DNA of 64,000 bases from NCBI RefSeq assembly GCF_051401765.1, contig NC_135064.1:27316001-27380000 (forward strand), read 5' to 3'. The stretch's first letter is position 1; each line of letters opens with the position of its first letter. The translations under genes and the position numbers were made by a program. Source of the stretch: Calliopsis andreniformis. Lineage: Eukaryota; Arthropoda; Insecta; Hymenoptera; Andrenidae. Below the pieces are notes generated by a model. That model saw only the letters and a program-made list of their open reading frames with translations, was not told the origin of the DNA and did not search any database. Positions 10,726 to 24,213 of this stretch are shown piece by piece.

Positions 10726-13700
10726 CAAATATTTCGAGAACAAACAAATTACCACGAATCATTGCATTAAAATGCATTGTCAAACAATAAAACCGCACGT
10801 CATTTGCATTCATCGTTTCCCGTGGAGAAATCACGCGACACGGAACACCCATCGTGGCACGCAGAAAATGAAATGGCGGAAGGTCGCGAGCAATCTTCAT
10901 CAGGCGTAATTATCAACGACGTCGGCTGCTGTCCCACGGTCCAGCGACAGGCCAGCGAGAGCGGCAGACCGAATTCGAATTTATTAGAGGCCGCGAAGAA
11001 TCGTCGCGAGCAACGTAATTAATGAACGTCACGTAGCCAGCCGGCAAGTGAAATTAATTGATTCGAGTCGACGCGTGTTATTCACTTTTTATCTCGGCCC
11101 GCCAGCTTCTGAATGCTCGACGCCCGCCGCGACCGCTTTCTTCCCTAGTATCGTTACCCCTTTTTTCTGACCCCTCCCCCTGACCCGTTCCAGTGATTAA
11201 TCACTCGTCCTCGCGTTAATAATTACAGCGAGAGTACATTAACGATGCGCGTGACAATTTTACGCTTTTATCACGGTCCACCACCTTGCATGCACAAGTC
11301 TACTTTCGAGCTAATATCGGTTCAAGTTGAGGCTTAGCGTTCGGAGAAGCTGATGCTAGAGGCTCATTCAGATTAATCAAGTTACTCGAATTTAAGTGAC
11401 TAGGATGCAAGTGATTTGAAGCAACCTGATTAATGTGAACGTGCTATTTTACTTGGCTTCAAATATTTTTTTCAATCTTCAAGTTGAGGTCATTTCAACC
11501 CTTTTTTTTGGTTTGAAATACACTAATGTACGTTGATTGTAGTGTACTACTCTATTTGTACTGTACTTGTATTCTAATCTGAACGGGACTTCGTATTCTA
11601 ATCTGAAGGAACAATTAAAGAAATCTTTGAGACTGTAGAATATATTGGTTATAGAGTAAACTGCTATCAGCTTGCCATAAAGTTAAGCTTCAATTAAACT
11701 TTGGCTCAAATTTTCAAAAACAATGTTGACCAGGGTAAAGTTAATGTAACTTTGACAACAGTTCGAATTATGCTGAGCTAAATAGACAGGAATAGAAGAT
11801 GCCTTGCTTACTGGGGAATTGCGCTTCTCTGTCTCCACAATTACAGTAATTCATAGCTATTGTCGGACCGTCAATTACACAGGAACACAAACATTCGAAA
11901 CGGGGCTCGATCCAATGAACATTTCCCTCCTTAAGCTCAAAGGTTTACCACACTCGTGTCCATACACGCGCGTGCAGGCGAGTAAGTACACAATATTCGC
12001 GTCCAGGGCTTTCAAGTTAATTTAACACCAACTCGTCGAAACCGTTCAGCGAATGGGAGCAATCGTTTCGACGTGCAGGGATCGATAAGGAACTTCGAAT
12101 TCAGTCTGCAATCGAGCTCGATGTTATAAAAAAAACCCCGAAAACCTGCATCACGTTCACTTATATATTCAGTACTTGGAAACGGACGTGGGTGACCCAG
12201 AAATATATATTATTCTAGATAATATTTGCGCCTCGTTAGGTCGTGATCGATTGATGAATTAATGACGCAGGAAATTGCTATGTAGGACACTCGATGTATC
12301 ACCCTGTTTGTGAGTTATTTAGAATCGGTTCAATTTCAGTTTGAAAGATATTAATTATATTATCGTAGTGTACAGTAATTATGCTAAAGTAGTGAATTTT
12401 TAATGGTATATCAAACTTTTTTGTGATAGAATTTAGAATATAGAATTTAAAAATTAGGAAATGGAAATATAGTTGTATTGTGATAGCAATTATAAAGCAG
12501 TGAAATCACTCAAATTCATAAGTTAAAAGATCTGTCTTTAGATTTAAAAAGCAGGAAATACCTTGAAAAGTAACATTGGTAACACTCTACCATAACTCAA
12601 GGAACACAGTGTGTATCCAAGAACCGAAGATCAACAGTGGACCTCGCGTTTCTGTTCCAACTTCTCCATTCAATGCACACATGTACAACACATCGATTGG
12701 ATCCACGTTAGGAAGACGGGGCACCGCTCCTTGACCGGAAGGAGCTGACCTCTGTGTCCTGAGTCAACCGCGGGACCAAATAAATCTAATTTCAAGGGTC
12801 ACGATTGTACCTTGCATTATATATGCTCTGTCTGCAAGGCGTTCCCTCGGCCACTAGATTCGAACGGGTCTGCCTCCAACGACCACGTCCTTCCTCCGTC
12901 CAATTTTCTTAGCTTCTTTCCCGACCCGCTGGAAAAATTAGTGGCAGTACCGATTAAGCGAACGACAGACCTGGCAGTTTACCGCGACACCACTTGCAAT
13001 TAAGGCTTTTCCACGGACACTTTGCCTCTCGAGAATCCTTTTCAGTCCTATTTCGAGGGAAGCGAAACTTGGAGACGTTATCCAGACGAGTTTATGGGGG
13101 CGAGTGGATTAGACGGTCTTTACTTTTTAATGGTGTGACGTTCTGGATGCTAGCAAGTTTAGATGACTAAAAATTGCTCTAATAAAAGTTGCATAGTTCG
13201 TAGTTGCGAATTTAGAAAGTATCATGTATAGTAATAAGTACACTGCGATGGTTGTCAAGCGTCAGCATTCTTCTTGAGGATAAAAATTATATACCACCCA
13301 CTACCAAAGCTGCATCGGTGGGGCACAGAATTTAAAACTCAAAGTGATCACTTTGTGCCATATATTACTTTTATAACCGCAACGCGAACACTTCATATGT
13401 CACAAGCTAATAAACAGCACAAAGGGAAGCACCATAGCTGTCACGTTAATTTTCTTGGTGCTACGCTGATGACCGCAGCTGGTCCCCAAGAACCGAGTCC
13501 CTCGGCCGATCACGAGCGATATAAACTAATTTTATACTGGAGACTCTCCCTGTTCATCGCTCTCCGCATAATGAACTCGAAAATCACTTCATCGTACGAG
13601 CTTTACGCTCCAACTTCCGACACCATAGGATTCCTACCCCCTTTCCTGTCACGCGGGCCGTGTTTATCTATTTATAGCAGAGAGAAAGAGAGAGAGGGAG

Positions 13701-15720
13701 CTTGTAGCTTTCTTCCATGTCACGCGCCGTTCATTCCGCACCGAGGGGGACGGAAGAGAAGCTCGATGATAATTTAAAGGCTAAAACGCCAGTCATTACT
13801 CAGCCTGTTAAGGCTGTCAGGAGATCTGTTGACAATTCTTGGTTGGCTGGGCATTCTTTGAGGCGCGTCACGCCTACGGATGGAGTTCGTCGAACAATAA
13901 TCGGGCTTTGTAAACGCGGTGATCAATAACTGTTGTGTACTGTGTTACTGAACAGCGTGGAGTGCACTGATGAATATAGCTTTTGTTTTGCCTTCGAGCA
14001 ATTGGTCAGAAGATACTTTAGGAACGTTCAGAAGTTAGGGTTTGAAGTCCCAGCTACTGAGCTGCCATCTACATCTCCTCCCTTGGGTCTTAAAATAGAA
14101 AACCAAGAGATTTTAATGGTTTCAATAGTAGAAAACGACGAATACTGAGAAAAAATAGTTCAATATAGAAAAATTGAAGTGTAAATCAGTGTAGTGAAGT
14201 TTTTTTAAGGTTTTTGGAACCAGAGGCGTATTTTTGTAGAATAGCGCGACGAATAATGTATTTTCCTTTACTTCGCATTAAATGTAGGCCACATCGAGTG
14301 TAATTCCTATTAAATCACCTCACTGGAAGGCCTCCTATTGACACGCACAAAAGAAATCCTTTAAGCTCCGGCCAAGCGAGCGAATCCTTTCTATTTATTG
14401 CCCTCAAACTCTGCGGACGAATAAGATTTATGACAGAACTGGAAACCCGAGCCGTTGCAAATCTATCCTCGGGCAATACTTCATCTGGAACATGTACTTT
14501 ACAGTTTTTTCCGGTAACTTATCCTGGATATATCGAAATAAGCTTCCTTTTCCCAGTTGAGGCACATCCTTTTCGATTCCTCGACAAAGAAGTAAAAGCG
14601 ATTCCTCGGTTAGTGAAATACAATGTGACGAGCTGTGGCTCGTCAAAAGTGTCGAACCACTTACATATTAATTCATACTAAAACAGTACTTTGTCATGTA
14701 GTTCACAAATTGTCCAATATTTATCAAAAAATGCTGTTTATTACTTTAAGTATGTATGTATCCAGTACTCCACACTTCATGCTCTGATATATCAAACAAA
14801 TTTAGGAATTTATTTTTCCCACTATACCTATAAGTTTTCTCCAGGGATAGTCCCTGACAAAAATTTCCACCGCTGCACCCCCTCAGTAATTTACGACCAT
14901 TCAAGAAACACAAAAGTTTGGATAGGCAATTTATCAATAAAATATCCGTCGAAAAGCCGAAAGCACTCATTAAGTTGGCTAAAGAGGAAGGAAACGTCCT
15001 GAAACGAATTTTCCTGTGGTGAAAAGCTCAACTACCCCGTACGCGACGCTAATTTCAGCCGAGTGGCGTAAATCAATTCGACCCACGCAAAGGCTCTCAT
15101 TAGCGTCGCAAGGATGTCTTTTCCGCGGAGCAACGGATTTCTAAAGGGAGAAGCAAGTCGTCTTGCATCCTGCCCGAGATATAAGAGGCGGCATACCAAC
15201 CGCTGATGGACGCCAATGCGAGCGACGAGTGGGGACCACGGAGGGCATTGGCGCTCCTCCTGGCGGAAGCACTATTTCAACGTAATTGTCGTTTCATCGT
15301 TCCCTCTTGTCCGTGCCGTCTCCTAGCCACGTACATACCGTCGCAACAGGAGATTCCTTCTGGACCAAACACATGCGACATCTTTGCACGGTTACGTCCC
15401 CTGCTTGTAGACACCTAGCCAGACGAAATTAACCGTGGGCGAACACGCTGACTCTCCTTGGATATTCATGCACGAGGAAGCTACCAGAAAATGACGAGTA
15501 CTGTGTATTTACTGGTTTCCGGTGGATGGGTGTTCTTAGTGCTCGCGGATTCATGCTCGCTAACTGAGGGTTCTGAGGACAGAGGGGAGAATTCTGGAGG
15601 AATTTGGGAGAGTAACGTATGATGAGGTTATATATTGAGGAGAGGAGAGATTTGAAGATGTGAGAGGTGTGGCAGTTTAGGATGTCGGAAGTTAGGAGAT
15701 CAAAGAGGTAGTCAGAATTT
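10726..15720. other. gene-free stretch, mixed composition
   Basis: One octamer lies at 10802, and CpG-rich pockets occur near 10.9-11.2 kb and 13.6-13.75 kb. The 167-codon plus-strand frame at 13274-13777 starts at a non-ATG codon and is compositionally mixed. A 70-codon ATG frame at 15206-15418 has no codon bias. The 15-base block GTATTCTAATCTGAA occurs twice within 30 bases near 11.57-11.61 kb. No gene is recognised. Confidence 0.5.
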
Positions 15721-15893
15721 TTTGGATCTAGTAATCCTAGAGATACAATAATCCAACGAGTTTAGTAATTCTAGACAGGCAATAACCCGAGAAGTTTAAT
15801 AGTTAGAGAAGTCCAGAAGTCCATTAGTTCCAAATATCTAATAGTTTTGGAGGTCCAGTAGTTCTAGAGGCCCAAGAATTCTAGAGGTTCAAT
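15721..15893. repeat. degenerate TCTAGAGGTCCAATAGTT minisatellite
   Basis: Loosely periodic blocks of about 17-22 bases recur, such as AGTAATTCTAGA, AGGTCCAGTAGTTCTAGAGG and CCCAAGAATTCTAGAGGTTC. The last three are clearest, and earlier ones are increasingly eroded. There is no coding support. Confidence 0.5.
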
Positions 15894-18800
15894 ATAATAC
15901 CCTGAATCACCCACACCAAAAAGTAACACCTAATACTCCACTGAAGAAATGAATTTCACCATCAACAGTCGAAAGAATCACACAACTCACCATTATCGGT
16001 ACTATCCTCAAACGAACGAAATGCTCAAAACCAAAGTAGCTACCGCCCAATTTCCCCAATTCCGAGTTAGCAGCAATAAAACTCGATCATCGCGCAAACG
16101 ATACAAGGACGATACCGACAAATTGGTGGGCAGGCATATATCCGTTGGAGTTAGTCCCTCGCGCCCAATCTGTCACGCATCGCTGCGACGTTTCCATGTG
16201 CACGCCATAACTCTTCGCCCTTATGTACGCACCTATGTGCACCTTTGCCACATGACTTCCATCTCTGCAGTCTTCCCATTTCCTCCTCCCACTCTCCACC
16301 GACTCCTCTCGCCGTCTCTTTGGGGTGGGTGCTCGTTGGGGTGTTTATTTCAAGCCGACTTCGAAGGGTGGCTGGCGAGGAAACGGCAACAAGAAAAACA
16401 CGAGAAGACGGACGAAACGGCGAGGGGAAGGGTCGGGGTTCCTTTTCCGATGAATAAGGGTGTTCCAGTCGAATCGAAGCGACGGAGGCTGGGACGGGAG
16501 TACGCGTAGGTGCGAAATCGAGGGATGGGAGCCGAAGAAAAGGTGGAGTCGTGTTGTACCTAGAGGTAGAAGAGGCGGATCGTGAAGATGGACGCGGTTT
16601 ATCTCGCACCTGGGCTTCCTCTAATTAAGAGGGAGTGCTGAGAAGTTCGTATGAGGGGCTTTTAACCGTGGAAAACGAACGGTGTTCGTTTCTTCGATTA
16701 GAAGATTGGGAATTCGCGGGCCAACAGTGCTCTTTCCTTATTTTTCTGATTAAACCTTCTCTTTATCACGACGGCGAGCTTATGTTTAGCCAGCCATAGA
16801 ATTTCACTCTGACGATATTAATTATGGTTATTCATAGAGGTCGATTACTGCAGATTGCCATGTACTTTCAGATTTTTACATAAGAAAAATTACAATGTTA
16901 TGTAACAGCTCTGCAGCACGCCAGAAAACTTACTGGGACATGCATATACTTCCTCTGAAACGCGGAAGAAAGCTTTATAACTACCTATCACGCTAATTTC
17001 TGTTGCAACGACGATTGCTGTAATTCTGAGGGACCAGCTTTGAACGAAGTAATACAATAAGAGAATTGATAAGAGCTTCTTAGTCTTGTCGAGATGTTTT
17101 GATCTCTGAACCTAACAGACATCTGCATAGATGACTCTGTCGGGCGGCTTAGCAACATTGTCAAACAGACTCGAAGAATGGCAGCTTGATCAAGTCCTAT
17201 AAGAGGCAAGGAACGCAAACAGTATTAGGCGCATTGTGCGCCAGGCAATGACACTCGACGCGCAATGCGTAAATCCCTCTCTAAAAGAGGACTATTAAAC
17301 AACTTCGTATGAATGCACAAAGACCTCGATGTATGTGAATGCTATTAGACACTTAGATGATGGCCTCAATAGAAATCACGAGGGATTGGTTGATTAGATT
17401 TACAATCTCTGTGAGGATCAGTTGGTGTATCAGTTTTATGTACAGGGTGTTAAGAAAATAGTGAATCATTTTTTTTACTAACTCGGCATTACTAGCATGG
17501 ATTTTTATGAAGATGCAATTTTTGAGTGCAAGTTGAATCCAATTTTTTGACAAACTTTGAATTATTTCACATATACAAGTATTGTATATTTTTTATCTCT
17601 GACTTTAATTATCTCTATACGTAGATATCAATATAAACCCATGAAATAGACAGTTTCAACAGAAAATAAGTTTTCAGGCTTCCTCATAGCCTACCTCAGT
17701 AATGCAGAAGTCAAGTCTCTAGGTGCTTGGTTGACCTCTGAAAACACCGAATGTTGCTTTTCCTCCACTCTGTACAAGGAAGTGTGAACGCCTGGAGGTC
17801 GAGCAAAGGAGTGGTTACGGAGAGTCCAAGAAGAAGGAAAAAAGGCTTCTCGCTAGAAGCTGCAAGAAAGCTAATTAAGTCCGCGAGATGTCTCGTTAAG
17901 ATCGCTGATGAAGACGTTTGTCCGTGGCGCTTCGGTGGAGAACTTTCGACCCAGGACCCGTGGAAAAGGCGTCGTTTTGTCCGACCCCCGCCTCCCCACC
18001 CTGTTTCTGTCACCCTTTCGTTGGCGATAATTTACCGACGCGCTCGCAAACAGCCTCGGAGTTCGGAACTTCGGGTGGAAATGTAACGTTCCGAGACGAG
18101 TCCTTCCGCGAGCTGGCTGGATGAGCTGAATAATTTTGCGAAAATTAGACGACCATTCTGCGATCGTAGGTTCGTCATTCGACGGTAATTGTTGAGCAAT
18201 AGAACGGAGTATTAATTGGAGAAACATTTCTCTTTAGTTTAGGAACATGTAGTTACGCCAAGGAAGATGTCTAAAATCGATTTCCTTAAAAATATTTTAC
18301 ATCGCTCTTGCTACTTATTTTTTCACAAGGATCTAACACATTCACTACCGTTTGGAATACTTTTATGCTGCACAAGGTCTATTTTCTCAGAAATCGTCGT
18401 TTCTGAATGAATTTTCAATCCCTTTACATTTCAGAGGAAGATCGAAACACCTTAGGCAACGCAGTGCGTAAAAATTTCAAAACCACTCAGCTGGCAGCTT
18501 TAAAAAATATATCTTCAATCCCAAAAGCACTTCGACGTCCCATATACTAGGCACAAAACCGAGTTCGATACATGTATGAGGAGAAACTCAGAAACCCAAA
18601 TCAATTCCACGATCCAAGTTTCGTAGAGTTCGAGTACTACCTATAAAAACTGTTACTACATGTTTCCACAGAAAAGTCCGTAACTTTATTTCATGACATG
18701 TAGTATATTCGACACGTTTTTCTATAAACAAGGACACTTTTAGGGGTAAATATTTTTAGCTGACCTCGATTGGTTGATTTAACGAAAGACCCAAGTTAGA

Positions 18801-19500
18801 AGTATTCTCTTGATGGCTAATCTTACTATTTTTGGTGGACTATTGTTAAATCATAGTTTAAGTATTGTAGTATAAAAAATCATGAAACTTTTATAGTAAG
18901 ATTTTTTTATATCTACTGTAGTTTTCAAGTGGTCTACCTACATAGGGAAAAAGGAAACCACGTATTAACTTCTAAGGGATGTTTTTTACCCGAAGAATCA
19001 ATAAATATCAAAAAAGAAAACTGCCCTATTCTTTTCTTGAAGTCTACTACAGATGTACATAGTAGCCAAAAAATGAAAATTTTTAGGGTATCCAAGTTCC
19101 CTTGTAAGCACTCAAGCCAATCCCAAACTCAATTGCTCCCATGTGTGCCTACTCAGAACATCAAAACAATTGTCACTCAAGCCCTCGATGGTCTTTACCA
19201 AAAATAGCACATCGAGCATCCTCAAAGACCTCCCGCTCCAAGAATACTCCCGCCCTCAAACTCACCCCTATCGCGTGGCGATCACCCTACCACCAAACCC
19301 CTTGAAAACCCCCCAAAGAATCTTGTCCCTCGAAAGCTCATTAGGTGGGCGTCTTCATTTGAACACGATCTATAGCAATGCCTCGGTGAATATAAAGAGG
19401 GGCGTCTATGGGGAAGGTGGACCTGGGCTGGATAACAAGCCGACACTCCGATCATTCGTAAAGCTGTCACTCGGGCAATATATCAGTATCCTTTTTTAGT
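15894..19500. other. gene-free stretch
   Basis: A CpG-rich patch at 16.1-16.6 kb has overlapping frames on both strands and no bias. A palindrome-rich spot near 17.23-17.27 kb contains GGCGCATTGTGCGCC and CGCGCAATGCG. A solitary MITE-like end TACAGGGTGTTAAG lies at 17441 and no partner end was found. AT-rich DNA at 18.2-19.2 kb shows nothing. Confidence 0.5.
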
Positions 19501-20140
19501 CGTTACGCTGACACACCCTTCTGAAGTGACTGGAGCTGGGACAAGTACCAGCTAGGGAGGGACAGAGAGGCATAGAGAGTCGAGCAAGCAAGCGAGCAAG
19601 GGGTCCCGTGGCACGAGACGATGCGCACGCTAAACGCGACACGCACACGCGACGCTGGTACACGAGAGGTGGGCACGAAGCAATACGGAGAGGCTTTTCG
19701 GCACAACTGCACGGTCGTTAGTTAGCGAGCATTCATCATCGCATTGTTATCGTTAGCCACGGTCTTCACGGTTATTCGAGCCGCCCCATCGAGATCACAA
19801 TGCGACCAGATGCAGCCGAGGACGCGTCGGCCACCGATAGGTTTTCTTCATTGTGCCATCGCTGACGTTGCCCCCGACGCTGCGTTTCTCTCTGTGCTTC
19901 GCCCTTTTTTGTGTCGCTGTCTGTCTGTCTGAAAGGGGAAAGGGTACTGTCTGCCTGCCCCGAGACTCGAATCAGTCGATTTCGGTTGATAAACCCGATT
20001 TCCAGACTGAACGAGACTTTTCGGGATTTCGATGGTGCATGGAGTCCAGGCTGCGCTGGGATTGGCTATGCGCGAGAGTGCACTTGACATCGAAGGGAGC
20101 TTTGAAGGGTACGGTATCATTTGTCTCCATCCAGTGATTT
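19501..20140. other. CpG-rich patch, possible promoter-proximal region
   Basis: Compositionally distinct from its AT-rich surroundings. A plus-strand ATG at about 19,800 opens only 21 codons. A GTG-started frame (19853-20137) begins with a hydrophobic, signal-peptide-like segment but has no usable start codon and only mild third-position bias. It could be an untranslated first exon or a regulatory island. No transcript direction can be assigned. Confidence 0.3.
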
Positions 20141-23100
20141 TGAATTAACACAGTTGCCACCATCGCCACATGTGTGTGACGAATCAATTTTGATTTATAT
20201 TTTTCTAGATTATTTACCTAGGGTAATTCATGAATGAGTCTCAAAGCTTTAGGAAGCGATTCACATACTATGCATCAAAAATAAAAGCGTCACATGAATA
20301 TACATATGTTTCAGGGACCTGTCGAGAAACCCTGGCACTAGACAGTGTACTGTTTATGTATGAAATAGTGCACTCTAGTGGTAGTAGGTTTATCAGATTA
20401 TGCACCCCAAGTAGATTGTCTTCTTATGTTTCCTGAATGAGTTCTTGCAATAAAATTTTAAAAACTACAACAGTGACTACTATGCAACGATTCTAGAGGA
20501 TTTATGTAAAAATCTTTTATCCATAATGCAATTCAAATCGTCTTCGAGATACCTATATCATTTTGAATATGAATGGAAAGCATTACATTCAGGTCACAAG
20601 ACTCAAGAGGAAACAATAACCCAGTGGCCTAGATAGCTCGATTTTTGTACTCTGATCAAACTATCTTTATTCTTTTATAAGAGATACTTCAAGAAACTTT
20701 GTCTGCAAATCCTCTACCATTCTATTCCTTCAAACTCGAATCACGCACAAAGCTAGGATTTTTCGACCCTCCCTTGATAAAGTGGCCATACTGACCAAAT
20801 CACTGCCGCCAAGTAGTCATGAATGTTTCTTCTACGTGACAAACTCGCTTTCTGACCAAACACCGAGAGTTTCTATCGCACGTGGGGCCAGCCGACGACA
20901 TAAACTGTCGCGTTTCGGGTAGTTTATGACGTCCCTAACACCCCATAAACCTTGGGCCTAACTTTTGGGGTACTCTTTTCGCTAACGCTATTATTCTCGT
21001 CTGTAGCTTTTCTCTTTCTCTCTGTCGAGTTTTACCTCCATTAAAGTTAGCAGACAGACATATGTGGGACGTGAAATTAATTGATGGACTTGTTTAGATC
21101 TTTGATTACGTAGGTTACTACCTAAAAGTTTGAAATAATTTCCTAAATTAAAGAGAATTAAGGCTATCTTGTTAAGAACTCAATTTAAATAAGAACAAAC
21201 AATTCTGGTATGTGATTCATTTCATTGTATGTTAAAATAAATGACGACGAAATTGTTGCTGAAAGTGTTTGAAAATTGATTCTAAAAATAATTAATGTTT
21301 AAAGTCTTTCGAAACTAGAATATTGTTCGAAAATAAATTTGATTCAATGCGCCACTTATTCTGATTACAAAAATGTTTTGCAATTATTCATAACTAAAGC
21401 CCAATTTTCTTGCAAATTCAAGTTACGTCACCTCGATCTCAACTTCTATTCCTCGTCTATCTCCAACACCAATTTCGCAAAACAGTTCCCGACCAAATCC
21501 CTCCATTCTACCTTTTCCAATACTCCGAAACAACGAGAGCCCTGACCCACCTCTTCCAACAAAGAAAAAAGAAGCAATTATGATCTCTATTCTTTGGAAC
21601 ATCTCTAGCGAATTTTTGAAAAAAAGAGGAAAAGTTTCACGAAAATTCTTTTGAACCATCCAGTAGAAGGATCCCCAGCGCATCGAGCCGCGTTTCTCTC
21701 GATTTTTTCCAGACAACCAGGGTCCAGGGATGAACTCGCGAGCCCGGAAGACCCAGTCGTGTTCTTTCTGGGTCGCTTTTAAATTCGGATTTCCCGATGT
21801 TCCCGTATCCCGGCACGCCCTGCTTCCCGCTGATACTCCGTTTCTCTATGTAACTGGATGGCAGAGCCAGTAGGGAGACAGAGACTGAGGGAAAACCGAA
21901 CAGCGTTTCGCGGGACTTCAAAGCGCTCACCGGCGCCCGGAGAATAATGAAATGTATACAATAGGAACGAGGGCGCATCGAGGTGTATTTCAGTCTTTCC
22001 GCGACGGTATCAGGGGCTTCGCTCTCTGGGATCCCTCGGTTCGCTATTTTCGCGGGGGTCATGGGGGTCGCAGGGGTGGAAGGCCGGTGATAAATCGAGG
22101 CGCGATATTAACTCCCTTTTCGACGGCGACGAGAAATTACGCGAGCAAGCCCAGGGTGACTTTTATCTAGAAGAATTATACGAAGGAGATTCGATGGTGC
22201 ACATTGTCTAAACGTTCTTGAGATGGAGGATATAGAGGTGGCTTGGTGGAAGAAATGCTCGGTGTTGAAGAGAGATCTGTGTACGCTGAAATTGCGACAT
22301 GATGTAAAAAATTATTGTGAGGGGCCAGTGTAAGTAATGCTGTAATATTTTTAAATATAGAGGTAATTCATGTGTAGGTGGTCCCGTAACATGGAGAAAT
22401 TTCTGTATGAATGGATTCAGTAAAGAAAATAAAAAGAGTTTACTTATTTATCCTTGTTTTCGAGTTATATGGAGTCTCATTTCGCAATAATTCTGTAGAC
22501 GGACGGAAGTAATTTCACCCAGTTGTTTACAAACAGAGCTCGATATGTCCTGGATGTCCTCCAGATCCCCATTGGAACTGAGTAAATTTCAGAATTCTCG
22601 TAACCCACTCGAAGAATGTCTACACTTGTCCCTTTCATTACGTTTTTTATAATGCTCGATTGAAAATATTAACTCTACCAACTTCTTCCATATAGCAAAC
22701 TCTCATAATCAGAGTAAGTAAACGATCCATGTGGTTCTACGTATCCAGCAATTCCATCGGAGGGGGAAATTCCAAAAGGATCGAAGGGAAGCAGGTCTCT
22801 GGAGCCAGTTAAACGTATAATATTTATCCTCATCGTAGGGCAAAGGCTCAAGACGGAGGAAGAAAACTGGCAGAGAGGATTTTTATTTCAATCCTTCAGC
22901 CCAGGCTCCCGACAATCCCTTTCCACGCCACCGTTACTATTTCTCCAACTTGTTTTGGACTGTTCCAGGTACGGTCGATGCTGGAACCTCGCTGAAACGT
23001 CGAATGGATTGACCCAGTTCGAAGGGGTCCTGGCGTAATGCTCGCAGATAATGCGAGAGTTTTCTCATTTCTGCGACGACGTTCGCCTTCTCCCTCTTTT

Positions 23101-23920
23101 CTCCACGAGATAAGGAAAAGCTGCTCCCTTCTTAATTTCTGATGTCTTTACCGGCATCCGGTGGAAAGTTTTTATTGCCACTTATCGCCGTAACCGCGTC
23201 TCCGCGAGGCAATAAGCGTTCGCTGATCTGTTTGCTCGCTGATTGTTTGTTATACGTGCCTTTAAGTGGCCACGTTATTTCGTATTCGAGGGGAACCTCT
23301 CTGCTCCTCTTTGCCAGCCTTTTATAGGCATCTTAGACGTTTTCTTGAGGTAATTTCTGTTCAGTGCAGGGAAACTGCAGTTTCCTGTTGCAACCCTATT
23401 TTAACCCTTGTGAACTATTCGGGGCAATTCGACTGGAAGCCTGAATTTTAATATTTAATGCTTTTTTAATCTAAACACAGATTTTTAAGAATTAAAAGCT
23501 GGACATTTGAAAATCTGAATTTAAACTTAATTAATTCTGTTTTCTTATAGTGATGCAAAATATAAGCTAGCTGCACATGAGCAAGCTCACCAAATCAAAC
23601 TTGTTCCATACATTACGATATTTTGCAACATACTCCCTCGTAGAGGTGTCTCATCTATCTTCTCATCAAACTCTATTCTTCGTTTCCAATTAATTAACGG
23701 CATTATTCGAACAATATTCTATTGCGATGTTCATCATTGGCCACACAACTCTTCATTCACGATAATTTCAATAATTCGAATATCCTACAACCTGTTTCAA
23801 GTTAATTACAATTTACTATAATGTTCCTGAATTATACGTAACATAGTACCAAATGATGTCCCCTCCAGAATCGCAGGGTGCATAATTTTGGCCGAATTTC
23901 ACTCGGCAGGAAGTGGGTCA
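20141..23920. other. gene-free stretch
   Basis: AT-rich except for 21.65-22.17 kb. The 141-codon minus-strand frame at 21637-22062 is Arg/Ser-rich with no bias or domain. No repeat or RNA gene was noticed. Confidence 0.5.
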
Positions 23921-24213
23921 GGATTGCAATTATCAGGGGCGCGGCTTAGGGCATCGCAACTCATCCGATCGCAACTCCGCGGAAGCCCAACTATCGGGAT
24001 CGCAATTCGCAGGATCGCGAGCGTCACGGCTGCGACTCGCGGGGATCGCAATTATCGCGACTGCAATTTAGGCACGATCGCGCGAGTCACGATCGTAATT
24101 CTCCAACCGCCCCGACCGCCAGGATCGCAACTCGCAGGATTGCAACTATTCCGAGGGCGACTCGAAGAATTACAACTATCGGAAGCCCGGTTTACGCGAT
24201 CAAATTTTCGGGC
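23921..24213 (+). repeat. degenerate 15-bp array reading as pentapeptide-like repeats
   Basis: About 18 units of roughly 15 bases resemble GGATCGCAACTCGCA or GGATCGCAATTATCG. In the frame open from 23831 to the TAA at 24223, the two ends read as five-residue repeats with Leu or Phe at each centre, for example SGARL RASQL IRSQL and GSQLA GLQLF RGRLE ELQLS EARFT. The middle is shifted by single-base length changes, but the same pattern appears in the neighbouring frames. No ATG lies in the frame, so this is not a normal gene as it stands. It could be a minisatellite whose period happens to be five codons, or the remnant of a pentapeptide-repeat coding sequence. Confidence 0.7.

Noticed and set aside
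19853..20137. Frame beginning with a signal-peptide-like hydrophobic stretch
   Set aside because: There is no ATG, an in-frame stop lies just upstream without a clear acceptor, and the bias is weak.
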